Notes under the pieces: generated by a model
Told to the model about the DNA's origin: nothing
The model's input: only the letters and a program-made list of their open reading frames with translations
The model's database searches: none
Position numbers and translations under genes: made by a program
Source of the DNA: Bacteroidota bacterium
GTDB lineage: Bacteria; Bacteroidota; JABWAT01
DNA length: 64,000 nt
Reading direction: 5' to 3'
Assembly: GCA_013360915.1 (NCBI GenBank)
Contig: JABWAT010000001.1
Location: forward strand, 656,981 to 720,980
Shown here: in pieces, positions 34,999-43,473 of the stretch
Position numbering within the stretch: position 1 is the first letter of the stretch
Layout of the letters: the number at the start of each line of letters is the position of its first letter

Positions 34999-35405
34999 GG
35001 ATGCCCTCCCAATGAGCAGATCAGATTAAATTCTTCGGGTGAAACCGGCATGACCGACAGCCTTCCCTGTCTGATCAGACCCAATTGACTCAATTCCGGT
35101 GTTTGTTTCATCAGCGTCAGCGCCAATGGTTTTTTCAGAGCCTGCCATGGTTTCAGACAAACCGCCAGCCAGGCCGGATTATCGGAACCAGGGTCGGGAA
35201 ACGATTCTTTGCTGACAACCGCAATTCCGACCACTTCCATTCCGTTGTTACTGTGATAAAACAAAACCTGGTCACCCTTTCTCATATCCCGCAGGTTGTT
35301 GCGTGCCTGATAGTTCCTTACCCCATCCCATACGGTCTCTCCTTCCCTGACCAACCGATCCCACGAATAGACATCGGGTTCTGACTTCACGAGCCAATAT
35401 CGCAT
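34995..35405 (-). CDS. EVE domain protein
   Basis: 136 residues from the ATG at 35405, where GGAGG lies 4 nt upstream; longer in-frame starts lack conservation. The whole protein is one EVE domain (PUA-like fold): MRYWLVKSEPDVYSW at the start, WDGVRNYQARNNLRDMRKGDQVLFYHS, then VVGIAVVSKESFPDP. EVE proteins bind modified bases in nucleic acid; the bacterial members of this short type are uncharacterised. It leads the set ending in yqgE, with a 4-nt overlap to the glycosidase. A link to restriction or defence is not supported by its neighbours. Confidence 0.93.
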   Translation of the reverse strand: MRYWLVKSEPDVYSWDRLVREGETVWDGVRNYQARNNLRDMRKGDQVLFYHSNNGMEVVGIAVVSKESFPDPGSDNPAWLAVCLKPWQALKKPLALTLMKQTPELSQLGLIRQGRLSVMPVSPEEFNLICSLGGHP

Positions 35406-35533
35406 GATACCTCCGACAGGTAAAAATAGTGTGTCCCGGTAAAAAGGCGAAGGACCACCTGATAATTCCGATTCCGGGAGGTGCACCTGATACAGTGAAC
35501 CACAAATTCGGGTGCCGGTTGTATCTTTACCAA

Positions 35534-36121
35534 ATGATCTGGATTGCCTTACTGCCCGTTTATCTGATTGCGTATCGTTTGCTGCGGTATCTGACCACAC
35601 CCCTGTTCAGACGCCTGGGATTTTACAGGTATTATTCACCCATGTTGTTTACCGTCCGGTTCAATCAGCGGCTTTACGAAATCCATCTTGGTACTCCATG
35701 GGATTTCTTTCTGAAGCGCAACCGGGCCAAACCCAGCCGGATCCTCGGTTTCCTGGCGGCGGGCCTCCATCAGCTTTGCCTGGCCATTGAACGCGGAGAA
35801 CTGAAGGCTGACTGCGAATTCAGAGGAATGGTCCACTACCTGAACCGGGAATCCATGTCCCGATTCGGATTCCATCTCAGGCGTCCAAACAGATTGGAAT
35901 ATGTCCTGTTCTCGCTGGGCTACCTGGAACTGTGCCTGCTCACGACCATCGCCCACCGGAAACTCACGCTGATCCGGCTTTCGGACCTTTGGGTGATCAA
36001 CTTCTCAGCTGCTGAACTGATGGTTCACAAAGACCACTATGAACAGTTAAGCCGCAAACTCGTTCCTGACTTCTATTCAGACTCCGGGACCCCTCTGCCC
36101 CACCTTCAGAAATCGGCCTGA
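35534..36121 (+). CDS. Unknown protein with an N-terminal membrane segment
   Basis: 195 residues from the ATG at 35534. An N-terminal hydrophobic segment (IWIALLPVYLIAYRLL, residues 2-17) is followed by a basic, aromatic-rich body (FRRLGFYRYYS, LGTPWDFFLKR) and a second hydrophobic stretch near 140 (YVLFSLGYLELCLLTT). No Shine-Dalgarno site is visible. A TATCTT box ends only 6 nt before the ATG, which would fit a leaderless message, although the -35 region is poor. No family was recognised. It stands between the divergent EVE gene and ppdK. Confidence 0.7.
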   Translation: MIWIALLPVYLIAYRLLRYLTTPLFRRLGFYRYYSPMLFTVRFNQRLYEIHLGTPWDFFLKRNRAKPSRILGFLAAGLHQLCLAIERGELKADCEFRGMVHYLNRESMSRFGFHLRRPNRLEYVLFSLGYLELCLLTTIAHRKLTLIRLSDLWVINFSAAELMVHKDHYEQLSRKLVPDFYSDSGTPLPHLQKSA

Positions 36122-36315
36122 GGAAGGATGATTTCATTTCTCATGATTTCACGCAAGTAAATTAGAGACATTATTGACCTTTTTTCATATAAGATAAATT
36201 CCATTAACCTTTAATTAGACTTCCCGGAAGCGTTTTCATTTGTTCTGTGATTTGCCAAAATTGCGGATATAAAGAGAAAATAGTTTGTTTATTAAGTCAA
36301 AAACGGAGAACGACA

Positions 36316-39033
36316 ATGTCTGCTGAAAACCGGAAATACGTCTACTACTTTGGTCATGGAACATCCGATGGCCGTGCCGATATGAAAAACCTTCTGGGAG
36401 GTAAAGGGGCAAACCTTTGCGAAATGACCAACATGGGACTTCCGGTTCCCGCCGGTCTGGTAATCACCACCGAAGTGTGTGTTGAATACTATCAGAACAA
36501 CTGGAATTATCCTCACGGACTTGAGAAACAAGTTGAAGAGGCCTTGTCAAAAATTGAATCGGACATGGGCAAAAAGTTCGGCGACACCAAAAATCCCCTG
36601 CTGGTATCAGTCCGGTCGGGTGCACGTGTGTCGATGCCGGGAATGATGGATACCATTCTGAATCTTGGATTGAATGATGAAACGGTTAAAGGGCTGATTG
36701 CCTCGACCGGCAATGAGCGTTTCGCCTATGACTCGTACCGGCGGTTTATCATGATGTACTCCGATGTGGTTCTCGGGGTCGGCAAGAAAGGTGAATCGAA
36801 CTATTTTGACGAAGTGATCGAAAAGCGCAAACATGCCAAGGGGATTACTGATGACACCCATCTGGATGCAAAGGACCTGAAGGATTTTGTAAAGGAATTC
36901 AAAGCGCTGGTTAAAAAACTTTCCGGAAAACCCTTCCCCGAAGATCCGAAAGAGCAATTATGGGGTGCCATTGCAGCCGTTTTCCGGTCATGGATGAATC
37001 CGAGAGCCATTGAATACCGCAAAATTTACCAGATTCCTGAAAGCTGGGGAACCGCCGTCAATGTCATGGCCATGGTCTATGGCAACATGGGTGATGACTC
37101 GGGAACGGGAGTCGCATTTACCAGAAATCCGGCCACCGGCGAAAATAAAATTTATGGTGAGTATCTCATCAATGCACAGGGCGAAGATGTGGTTGCCGGG
37201 ATCCGCACACCCAAACCTATCGCAGAACTGGATGCAGAAGCACCTGCCATTTACAAACAACTGCTCGATACGGCCCATACCCTCGAAAAGCATTACCGTG
37301 ACATGCAGGATCTCGAATTCACGGTTGAACGCGGACGGCTGTTCATGCTTCAATGCCGGAATGGAAAACGGACAGGTATGTCTGCACTGCGGATTGCGGT
37401 TGACCTTGTTGAGGAAGGGTTAATTACCAAATCGGAAGCCTTGGGACGGATTGAACCCAATCAGTTAAACCAGTTGCTGCGCCCCACCTTTGATGCTGAT
37501 GAGAAAAAGGCAGCCATTAAAGCTGGAAAATTACTGGGTAAGGGACTTCCTGCCGGCCCCGGAGCAGCATCGGGCCGCGTGGTTTTCCGGTCAGAAGACG
37601 TGGAAGACATGCTCAAGAAATACAATGAACCCGTTCTGCTGGTTCGTGTTGAAACCTCACCAGAAGACATCAGAGGAATGCGACTTTCTGAAGGTATTCT
37701 GACTGCACGTGGCGGGATGACCTCACATGCGGCTCTGGTAGCCCGTCAGATGGGTAAAGTCTGTATCGTGGGATGCGAGTCGATTTCCATCGATTATCAT
37801 GATTTTACCATGACCATCAACGGTCAGACCTATGATCAGGGCACGTGGATTTCCATCGATGGAAATACCGGGGAAGTTATTTCGGGCCACCTGAAAACCA
37901 AACCTTCCGACGTGGTTCGCAAGTACGTTCTGAACGAAAACGTTACCGGTTCAGCCGACCTTCATTACTATGAAAAAATCATGGAATGGGCCGACGAGGT
38001 ACGTTCTATGAAAATTTACGGAAATGCCGACCAGCCCGATCAGTGTGAAACCGCCATGGCCTTTGGTGCTCAGGGTATCGGTCTCTGCCGTACTGAACAC
38101 ATGTTCTTCGGTGAAGACCGGATTATGCTGGTTCGGGAAATGCTGTTGTCGGATACCGAGAAAGAGCGCCGGAAATATCTGGCCGGTCTGCTGAAACTTC
38201 AGCGGCAGGATTTTGAGGGAATTTTTGAAGTGATGAAGGGATACCCGGTAATTATCCGGACACTCGACCCGCCTCTTCATGAATTTCTGCCAAAGGACAA
38301 GGACACCCTCCGCGATGTAGCCATGGCCATGAAGGTTCAACCAGCCAGACTGCGTCGCAAGGTTGAGGAACTGCACGAGGAAAACCCCATGCTGGGAACC
38401 CGTGGTTGCCGGCTGGGAATCATCTTCCCTGAAATTATTGAAATGCAGGCACAGGCCATTCTTGAGGCTGCCATCAATGTGAAAGGAAAAGGCATTCCGG
38501 TCGATGTGGAAATCATGATTCCGCTGGTTAATACCCTGACCGAAATCAATCATCAGAAGGCGGTCGTTGATCGTGTGGCCCGGAAAGTCTTTGCGGACCG
38601 TCAAATCGAGATTCCGTATAAAGTCGGAACCATGATTGAAATTCCGCGTGCGGCTCTTACTGCCGATGAAATTGCAAAAACAGCCGAGTTTTTCTCCTTC
38701 GGTACCAATGACCTTACCCAGACCACCATGGGGATTTCACGGGATGACGCAGGAAAATTCCTTCCGTTCTACATCGAAAACAACATCTTCCCCGTCGATC
38801 CGTTTGTCACCATCGATCAGGCCGGGGTTGGTAAACTTATGCAATTTGCGGTACAGGGCGGCCGGATGACCCGGCCAGATATCGAAATCGGTATCTGCGG
38901 TGAGCATGGCGGAGAACCACAGAGTATCATGTTTGGTGCTTCCATCGGACTGAACTATGTGAGCTGTTCACCCTTCCGGATTCCGATTGCACGTCTGGCT
39001 GCAGCACAGGCTGCCCTTCAGGCGAAAAAGTAA
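36316..39033 (+). CDS. ppdK: Pyruvate, phosphate dikinase
   Basis: 905 residues from the ATG at 36316 (GGAG 8-9 nt upstream). It interconverts pyruvate, ATP and phosphate with phosphoenolpyruvate, AMP and pyrophosphate. The N-terminal nucleotide domain begins with LLGGKGANLCEM. The swivelling phosphohistidine domain has His471 in GGMTSHAALVARQ. The C-terminal TIM barrel has FSFGTNDLTQTTMG and the catalytic Cys861 in GICGEHGGEP. All key residues are intact. The 194-nt AT-rich upstream region gave no convincing promoter. A strong terminator follows, so it is probably monocistronic. Confidence 0.98.
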   Translation: MSAENRKYVYYFGHGTSDGRADMKNLLGGKGANLCEMTNMGLPVPAGLVITTEVCVEYYQNNWNYPHGLEKQVEEALSKIESDMGKKFGDTKNPLLVSVRSGARVSMPGMMDTILNLGLNDETVKGLIASTGNERFAYDSYRRFIMMYSDVVLGVGKKGESNYFDEVIEKRKHAKGITDDTHLDAKDLKDFVKEFKALVKKLSGKPFPEDPKEQLWGAIAAVFRSWMNPRAIEYRKIYQIPESWGTAVNVMAMVYGNMGDDSGTGVAFTRNPATGENKIYGEYLINAQGEDVVAGIRTPKPIAELDAEAPAIYKQLLDTAHTLEKHYRDMQDLEFTVERGRLFMLQCRNGKRTGMSALRIAVDLVEEGLITKSEALGRIEPNQLNQLLRPTFDADEKKAAIKAGKLLGKGLPAGPGAASGRVVFRSEDVEDMLKKYNEPVLLVRVETSPEDIRGMRLSEGILTARGGMTSHAALVARQMGKVCIVGCESISIDYHDFTMTINGQTYDQGTWISIDGNTGEVISGHLKTKPSDVVRKYVLNENVTGSADLHYYEKIMEWADEVRSMKIYGNADQPDQCETAMAFGAQGIGLCRTEHMFFGEDRIMLVREMLLSDTEKERRKYLAGLLKLQRQDFEGIFEVMKGYPVIIRTLDPPLHEFLPKDKDTLRDVAMAMKVQPARLRRKVEELHEENPMLGTRGCRLGIIFPEIIEMQAQAILEAAINVKGKGIPVDVEIMIPLVNTLTEINHQKAVVDRVARKVFADRQIEIPYKVGTMIEIPRAALTADEIAKTAEFFSFGTNDLTQTTMGISRDDAGKFLPFYIENNIFPVDPFVTIDQAGVGKLMQFAVQGGRMTRPDIEIGICGEHGGEPQSIMFGASIGLNYVSCSPFRIPIARLAAAQAALQAKK

Positions 39034-39049
39034 GCAGTTCTTCAACCGA

Positions 39050-39087
39050 CCCGGCAGCCCGATCCCGGACTGCCGGGTTTTCTTTTT
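39050..39087 (+). terminator. Rho-independent terminator after ppdK
   Basis: An 8-bp GC stem (CCCGGCAG at 39050-39057, CTGCCGGG at 39070-39077) is followed by TTTTCTTTTT. It starts 17 nt past the ppdK stop. Confidence 0.93.
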
Positions 39088-39165
39088 CCCCCCGTTTGGC
39101 AATTCAATCTGTGTTACAGAAATTTGCCGTTTTTGCAATTTCCCGACAAGGTTTAGGTTGTTTTT

Positions 39166-40689
39166 ATGCTCAGAACTCTGTTAATCATTCCCTTTACTCT
39201 GATAGTTTCCATCGGCTCATACACCGCCGGAAGAACCCAGGAGCCGGCCACAGAAGCGGAACAATGGAGGAAGGCAGCCAACCTTTCATATTACCCCGAC
39301 CTTGCCTCTGTCATCACTGCCGTCAGAAATGAAACCGGCAAGGAAAAGGATCCCTTCTCCATCAACCGGAAACTTTTCAGATTCCTGCATAAAAATTACT
39401 TTACCCGGTATGATGAAAATGCCAAGCTGGGTGCCCTTTTCAGCCACAAGACCTACAATTGTGTGACGGCTGTGTACCTGTATGCCACGGTGCTTGACTC
39501 ACTGAAACTTCCCTACCGTTTGTGGATGACTCCCATTCACATTTATCTGACCTTTCCTCACCGGGACCGTGAAGTAACTGTTGAATTAACCAATCCTGAA
39601 GACGGATTTGATCTGCGATTAAATGAATCGAATGTGGTCGATATCCTCGAGAAGTCAAAGATGATCACTGCCTCGGAACGGGAATCGAAAGGAGACCGTG
39701 AAATCATCAGAGAATTTCTGGAACAATCCAAAGAAATCAGCATGGCCGATGTTCCCTCCATTCTGCTGTACAATCAATTTGTCGAATTTGCAGAAGTTGA
39801 AGATTCTGAACGGGCTTTTTATGCCCTTTCATCCTCTTACAAACAATCACGTGTAATCAAGGACATACAAAAAACGCTGGTTGCGGTCTCAGAAAACTAT
39901 GGATATGAACTCGTAAGGACCGGAAACACGGATAAGCTGGATTTGTTTTTAACGGAAGTGGAAGGGATTAAAAACTTTCCCATCAAGGGTTATGATGAAA
40001 TTCTGCAGATATTCTCTGCCTACAGTGACAAAAAGATCAGAAGCAACCAGTTGACATCCACTGAGAAATGGGTTCAACGGCTCAGGGAATGGTTTCCGAA
40101 GGAACCACTCTATACCAATCAACTTGACGATATCGAGTTTGAAATTGCCATTGCCCGATACAACCTGCAGTTATCGGCCAGGCGTTACAGTGCCCTGTTT
40201 AAGCTCAGCCTCGAGACCTATTCCCGCTTTCCCCAGAAACCCCAATCGAAAATCATGCTGGACAATTCGTCCATGCTTTTCCTTAACAACCTTGCCATTG
40301 ACGGCAACATGGATGAGGCCATTGAATTTGCAGATTCGCTTTACAGACACAATGCGGACCATCCGCAGTTCAGAGAATCCTATCTGTACGTTCTGGCCAA
40401 AAAATATGATTGGGTTCATCGAAAAAATCCCGTAAAACTTCAGGAACTGGAAAAATTGGCTTCCAAAGCCTCCGCTGTTGATCCCAATCATCCAATGGTT
40501 AAACAAATGATAGCCAACAATTACTTTCTGGCTGCCCAACCACTCATGAAAAAGGAAAAGTATAAAGAAGCCAAAGTTAAGATTCTTGCAGGTCTGGATG
40601 CTGATCCCGGGCATATCGGGTTGCTGGATGCCCTGCGAATGGTGAATGAAGTTCTCGAACTAAAAAACCGGGCTGCCAAACGAAAATAA
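39166..40689 (+). CDS. Exported transglutaminase-like / TPR protein
   Basis: 507 residues with a likely signal peptide (1-24). A transglutaminase-like region (SirB1-type core) covers about 60-150: Cys99 in KTYNCVTAV and His125 in PIHIYLTF, with VELTNPEDGFDL as the probable third-residue segment. From about 200 to the end are helical TPR-like repeats. The pair of Cys and His suggests a papain-like fold that may be active. Bacterial proteins of this type are poorly characterised. The gene is followed 31 nt later by a metallopeptidase-like lipoprotein on the same strand, which may act with it. Confidence 0.78.
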   Translation: MLRTLLIIPFTLIVSIGSYTAGRTQEPATEAEQWRKAANLSYYPDLASVITAVRNETGKEKDPFSINRKLFRFLHKNYFTRYDENAKLGALFSHKTYNCVTAVYLYATVLDSLKLPYRLWMTPIHIYLTFPHRDREVTVELTNPEDGFDLRLNESNVVDILEKSKMITASERESKGDREIIREFLEQSKEISMADVPSILLYNQFVEFAEVEDSERAFYALSSSYKQSRVIKDIQKTLVAVSENYGYELVRTGNTDKLDLFLTEVEGIKNFPIKGYDEILQIFSAYSDKKIRSNQLTSTEKWVQRLREWFPKEPLYTNQLDDIEFEIAIARYNLQLSARRYSALFKLSLETYSRFPQKPQSKIMLDNSSMLFLNNLAIDGNMDEAIEFADSLYRHNADHPQFRESYLYVLAKKYDWVHRKNPVKLQELEKLASKASAVDPNHPMVKQMIANNYFLAAQPLMKKEKYKEAKVKILAGLDADPGHIGLLDALRMVNEVLELKNRAAKRK

Positions 40690-40720
40690 ATCCATTCTGT
40701 CACACGATACTACAGGTCAA

Positions 40721-42325
40721 ATGATTATGAAATACAAGTCAGGTATTTTATGGGTGAGTCTGATCCTCCTGTTGGTATTGGGAAGCAGTTGTGGTACTTC
40801 CCGCAAGGTCCCCACATGGATACCCATCCGCGATGTACCAATGAAAAACTTTGGCTACAACCAAAAGCGTGAAGTGGGTGTCTACGTTGAATCGGGTAAG
40901 GACTCGGTTCTGGACATGGTTCTTACCAATGTTATTGAACTGGAACTGATGGCCAGTGGTTACAAACCGGTTAATTTATTCAAGCTGATTCATCCCTCTG
41001 TCAAATCTTCAAGGGAAAAGGCCCGTTTATCGGTTGATTCGGTCAGAACCATTGCAAAAACAAACAACCTCGGGTGGTTTGTTCACGCCGAATCGGAATG
41101 GAGCATTCTATCAAGAAAGTTGTTCGATGGTGTAACCCGGCGTTTCTCTTATACCTACTATAGCAATGTTGCTGAATTGCATTCCCGATTAATTGGCTAC
41201 AGCACCCTAACAGCAGATACGCTTTTTGCCTTTGATCAGACCACGGCCGGCAACATTTATCAAGGTGGAGATACCAATTGGAAACTTAAACAGGATCCTA
41301 CCTATGCAGTTGCAGCCCTTCAGGTTGGAAAAGCGCTTGGTAATCTGCCTATGGCAAATGAAGTTGCAGATTCACCCGGAACCCGGTATCTGCCGGTGCG
41401 GCTGGTTGCCGATGTTTCCTACCGCAACCGGTTTCCTGACTGGAGAAGCCGGCTTCAATTAAGGTTGATTCTTGCCAATGACATTTTAGAGCCCCAATTC
41501 GGTATCAAATTAAAACCAGTGGAAATTTTGGAATGGAAGCATATTGCAAGTGATAGCTTTGAACTTTCCTATCACCAACTGATCAAAGATTTTAAATCGG
41601 ATAAATCAATTTACACGCTTGGTTTTATCCATACACTGAACATGGAACGCAGCTGGGAGAAAATGAGTGAACTTGGAATGGGGAGTATCGGTGGGCAACA
41701 CAGTGTCATCCGTGCACAGCCAAGCATGCCCTCCATTGGCCGATGGAATCCGGTTGAAGAAGCACTTACGATTGTACATGAGTTGGGACACAACTGGGGT
41801 GGTGTACACACCTTCCGGGTTGAATCAATTCAGTATCCAAGCGGTGAATTTCTCTCCTATCAGTTCGATCCGATAAATAGGGAAATTATTCGTTCCTTTT
41901 CTGACAGCGCAGCCAGTTTGAATGCCAGATCACGAATCAGAAAACTGGCTGAGTTATATAGTGCTGAAAAGAAAAAAGCGGGAAAATCCTTTTACTTTTT
42001 CGGTATGACACTCGGGGCTTCAGTATATACCTATACAGGAACGGGAGAAATTGACAGTCTGATGCTGAAAGATCCCTTTGATATCCGGGATTTCTTCAGG
42101 GAGATGGTTCCCGATACAGCGCTGCAGGCATCGGCCATGGCAGCCTATCTGAACGAAAAGAAAAATTATACATTCGCTGAATCGGTATTGGATGAAGCCA
42201 TCAAACAATACCCTGACGATGCCGAATTGTATTTACTTTTATCGTTCACCTACCTTGATCTTGATCGTGAAAAGGAAGCCTGGGAAGCCTACCATAAATG
42301 GGAAAAGCTGACAGATAATGAGTAA
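40721..42325 (+). CDS. Lipoprotein with a metzincin-type zinc peptidase motif and C-terminal TPR
   Basis: 534 residues. The lipobox VLGSSC puts the lipid on Cys24. A long N-terminal region (about 30-300) is unrecognised. The zinc motif is HELGHNWGGVH (His353, Glu354, His357, His363), exactly HExxHxxGxxH of metzincins and closest in spelling to the reprolysin/M12B form. A Met-turn is not obvious downstream; FLSYQFDP stands where one would expect it. Two TPR-like helices close the protein (about 470-530). It is predicted to be an anchored extracytoplasmic protease. It runs convergently to the FIST gene with 11 nt between stops. Base composition looks slightly more A/T-rich than its neighbours, but this was not computed. 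Confidence 0.8.
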   Translation: MIMKYKSGILWVSLILLLVLGSSCGTSRKVPTWIPIRDVPMKNFGYNQKREVGVYVESGKDSVLDMVLTNVIELELMASGYKPVNLFKLIHPSVKSSREKARLSVDSVRTIAKTNNLGWFVHAESEWSILSRKLFDGVTRRFSYTYYSNVAELHSRLIGYSTLTADTLFAFDQTTAGNIYQGGDTNWKLKQDPTYAVAALQVGKALGNLPMANEVADSPGTRYLPVRLVADVSYRNRFPDWRSRLQLRLILANDILEPQFGIKLKPVEILEWKHIASDSFELSYHQLIKDFKSDKSIYTLGFIHTLNMERSWEKMSELGMGSIGGQHSVIRAQPSMPSIGRWNPVEEALTIVHELGHNWGGVHTFRVESIQYPSGEFLSYQFDPINREIIRSFSDSAASLNARSRIRKLAELYSAEKKKAGKSFYFFGMTLGASVYTYTGTGEIDSLMLKDPFDIRDFFREMVPDTALQASAMAAYLNEKKNYTFAESVLDEAIKQYPDDAELYLLLSFTYLDLDREKEAWEAYHKWEKLTDNE

Positions 42326-42336
42326 TTGCTTTTCGC

Positions 42337-43446
42337 TCAGAACCTGCCAACCACAACCGTTTTGTTGTAAATTTCCAGAAATGAATCGCCCGAGTTGGCC
42401 ACTTCACCCAACGTGAGGGCGCCCATGAGCTGACCCGAGGGTCCGATTCGTGACAATTCCTGATCAAAGTCCGACTGAAGGTACAGCACCCGGCTGATGC
42501 AATCGATGCATAAAACCGGCCTGGAGTTCTGGCTGGCAGAGGATAGAATTCCGGCTTTCTGGCTGGCTGCTGAGGCCCCGGCAAGCAAGGTTTGCTTGTT
42601 TCCATGCAGAATCTGAATGTATTCTCCTTCGAGAATATCATCGAGAATCGAAATCGATGAACCATCGGTTGCAAAGGGATCTCTCACAATCATTTCACTG
42701 TCCAGTTTGGCAATTCCTAGCGGATAGGACTTTGCGATGTTGAAAAAATCCTCTGGTGTGATTTCCTGTCCGGAATGCGTTCTGATCACCGACTGATACT
42801 CCTCGAAAGCCGGCTTCCGGTTAATCTGGTGGACCACATTCCCGCTGGCCTTGGTCACTTTCATCGGGTCAGAAACCGGTTCCCATCCGTGAGCCACTCC
42901 GATGCTCAATCGTTGGTCTGCCAGACCGATGACCGCTGCATCACTCATCATTCCGGCCGGACTGATGATGCACTGAATAGAAGTAAACGACAGAGAACCG
43001 GCGCCCCCTCCGAAATAGGTGCATCCATTCCCGAAATAGTTATAAAGCGACTCGATCAGATCGGTTTTCTGCTTCCCCATGCTGTCATAAAAAATAAACA
43101 CAGACTTTTGGGTGATGATGGTATCGGCAAAGACACCATCGAGTTGACCGAGAAGATCTCCCATGGACGTATTCATGGGTAAAACAGTCACCTGAACCGG
43201 AAAAGGCAGCCCGAGCAGCAGAACCCCGGTTTCTTTCCGGTGCCCATCCGAAATAATTTCAGGAAACACCCCGCCGAGCAGAGGTTTACCCGCCTTTTTG
43301 AAAATGGCATTCAGTTCGCGATCGGAAGGCCGGTCCTTTTCTGCCATCAGAATCAGAACCGATTGCACTTCAGGATCAGCCTCCCAACGAGCCAATTGTC
43401 CGGCAAGGCCTTCTGTCAGGTTTTTCTCAAAAAACTGGCTTTTCAT
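42337..43446 (-). CDS. FIST domain sensory protein
   Basis: 369 residues from the ATG at 43446, with GGAGG 5 nt upstream. The protein consists of FIST_N (about 20-215, including VFIFYDSMGKQK and the glycine-rich FGGGAGSLSF) and FIST_C (about 220-365, including PLGIAK and LLAGASAASQKAG). FIST domains are proposed small-ligand sensors, usually of amino acids. No GGDEF, kinase or methyl-accepting domain is fused or encoded next door, so its partner is unknown. It is the last gene after pepQ (27-nt gap). Confidence 0.9.
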   Translation of the reverse strand: MKSQFFEKNLTEGLAGQLARWEADPEVQSVLILMAEKDRPSDRELNAIFKKAGKPLLGGVFPEIISDGHRKETGVLLLGLPFPVQVTVLPMNTSMGDLLGQLDGVFADTIITQKSVFIFYDSMGKQKTDLIESLYNYFGNGCTYFGGGAGSLSFTSIQCIISPAGMMSDAAVIGLADQRLSIGVAHGWEPVSDPMKVTKASGNVVHQINRKPAFEEYQSVIRTHSGQEITPEDFFNIAKSYPLGIAKLDSEMIVRDPFATDGSSISILDDILEGEYIQILHGNKQTLLAGASAASQKAGILSSASQNSRPVLCIDCISRVLYLQSDFDQELSRIGPSGQLMGALTLGEVANSGDSFLEIYNKTVVVGRF

Positions 43447-43473
43447 TTGGGCCTCCATCGAAGAAAAAAGTGA

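Noticed and set aside
34995-35405. The EVE gene as part of a defence or restriction system
   Set aside because: Its neighbours are a glycosidase, Rieske, AAA+ and YqgE genes, with no nuclease, methyltransferase or restriction subunit.
36220-36230. A palindrome (CTTCCCGGAAG) in the ppdK leader
   Set aside because: Its loop would be only one base, so it is not a hairpin, and no second copy was seen nearby.
36122-36315. TATAAG and TTGACC segments as a ppdK promoter
   Set aside because: No pair of boxes had an acceptable spacer together with good matches on both sides.
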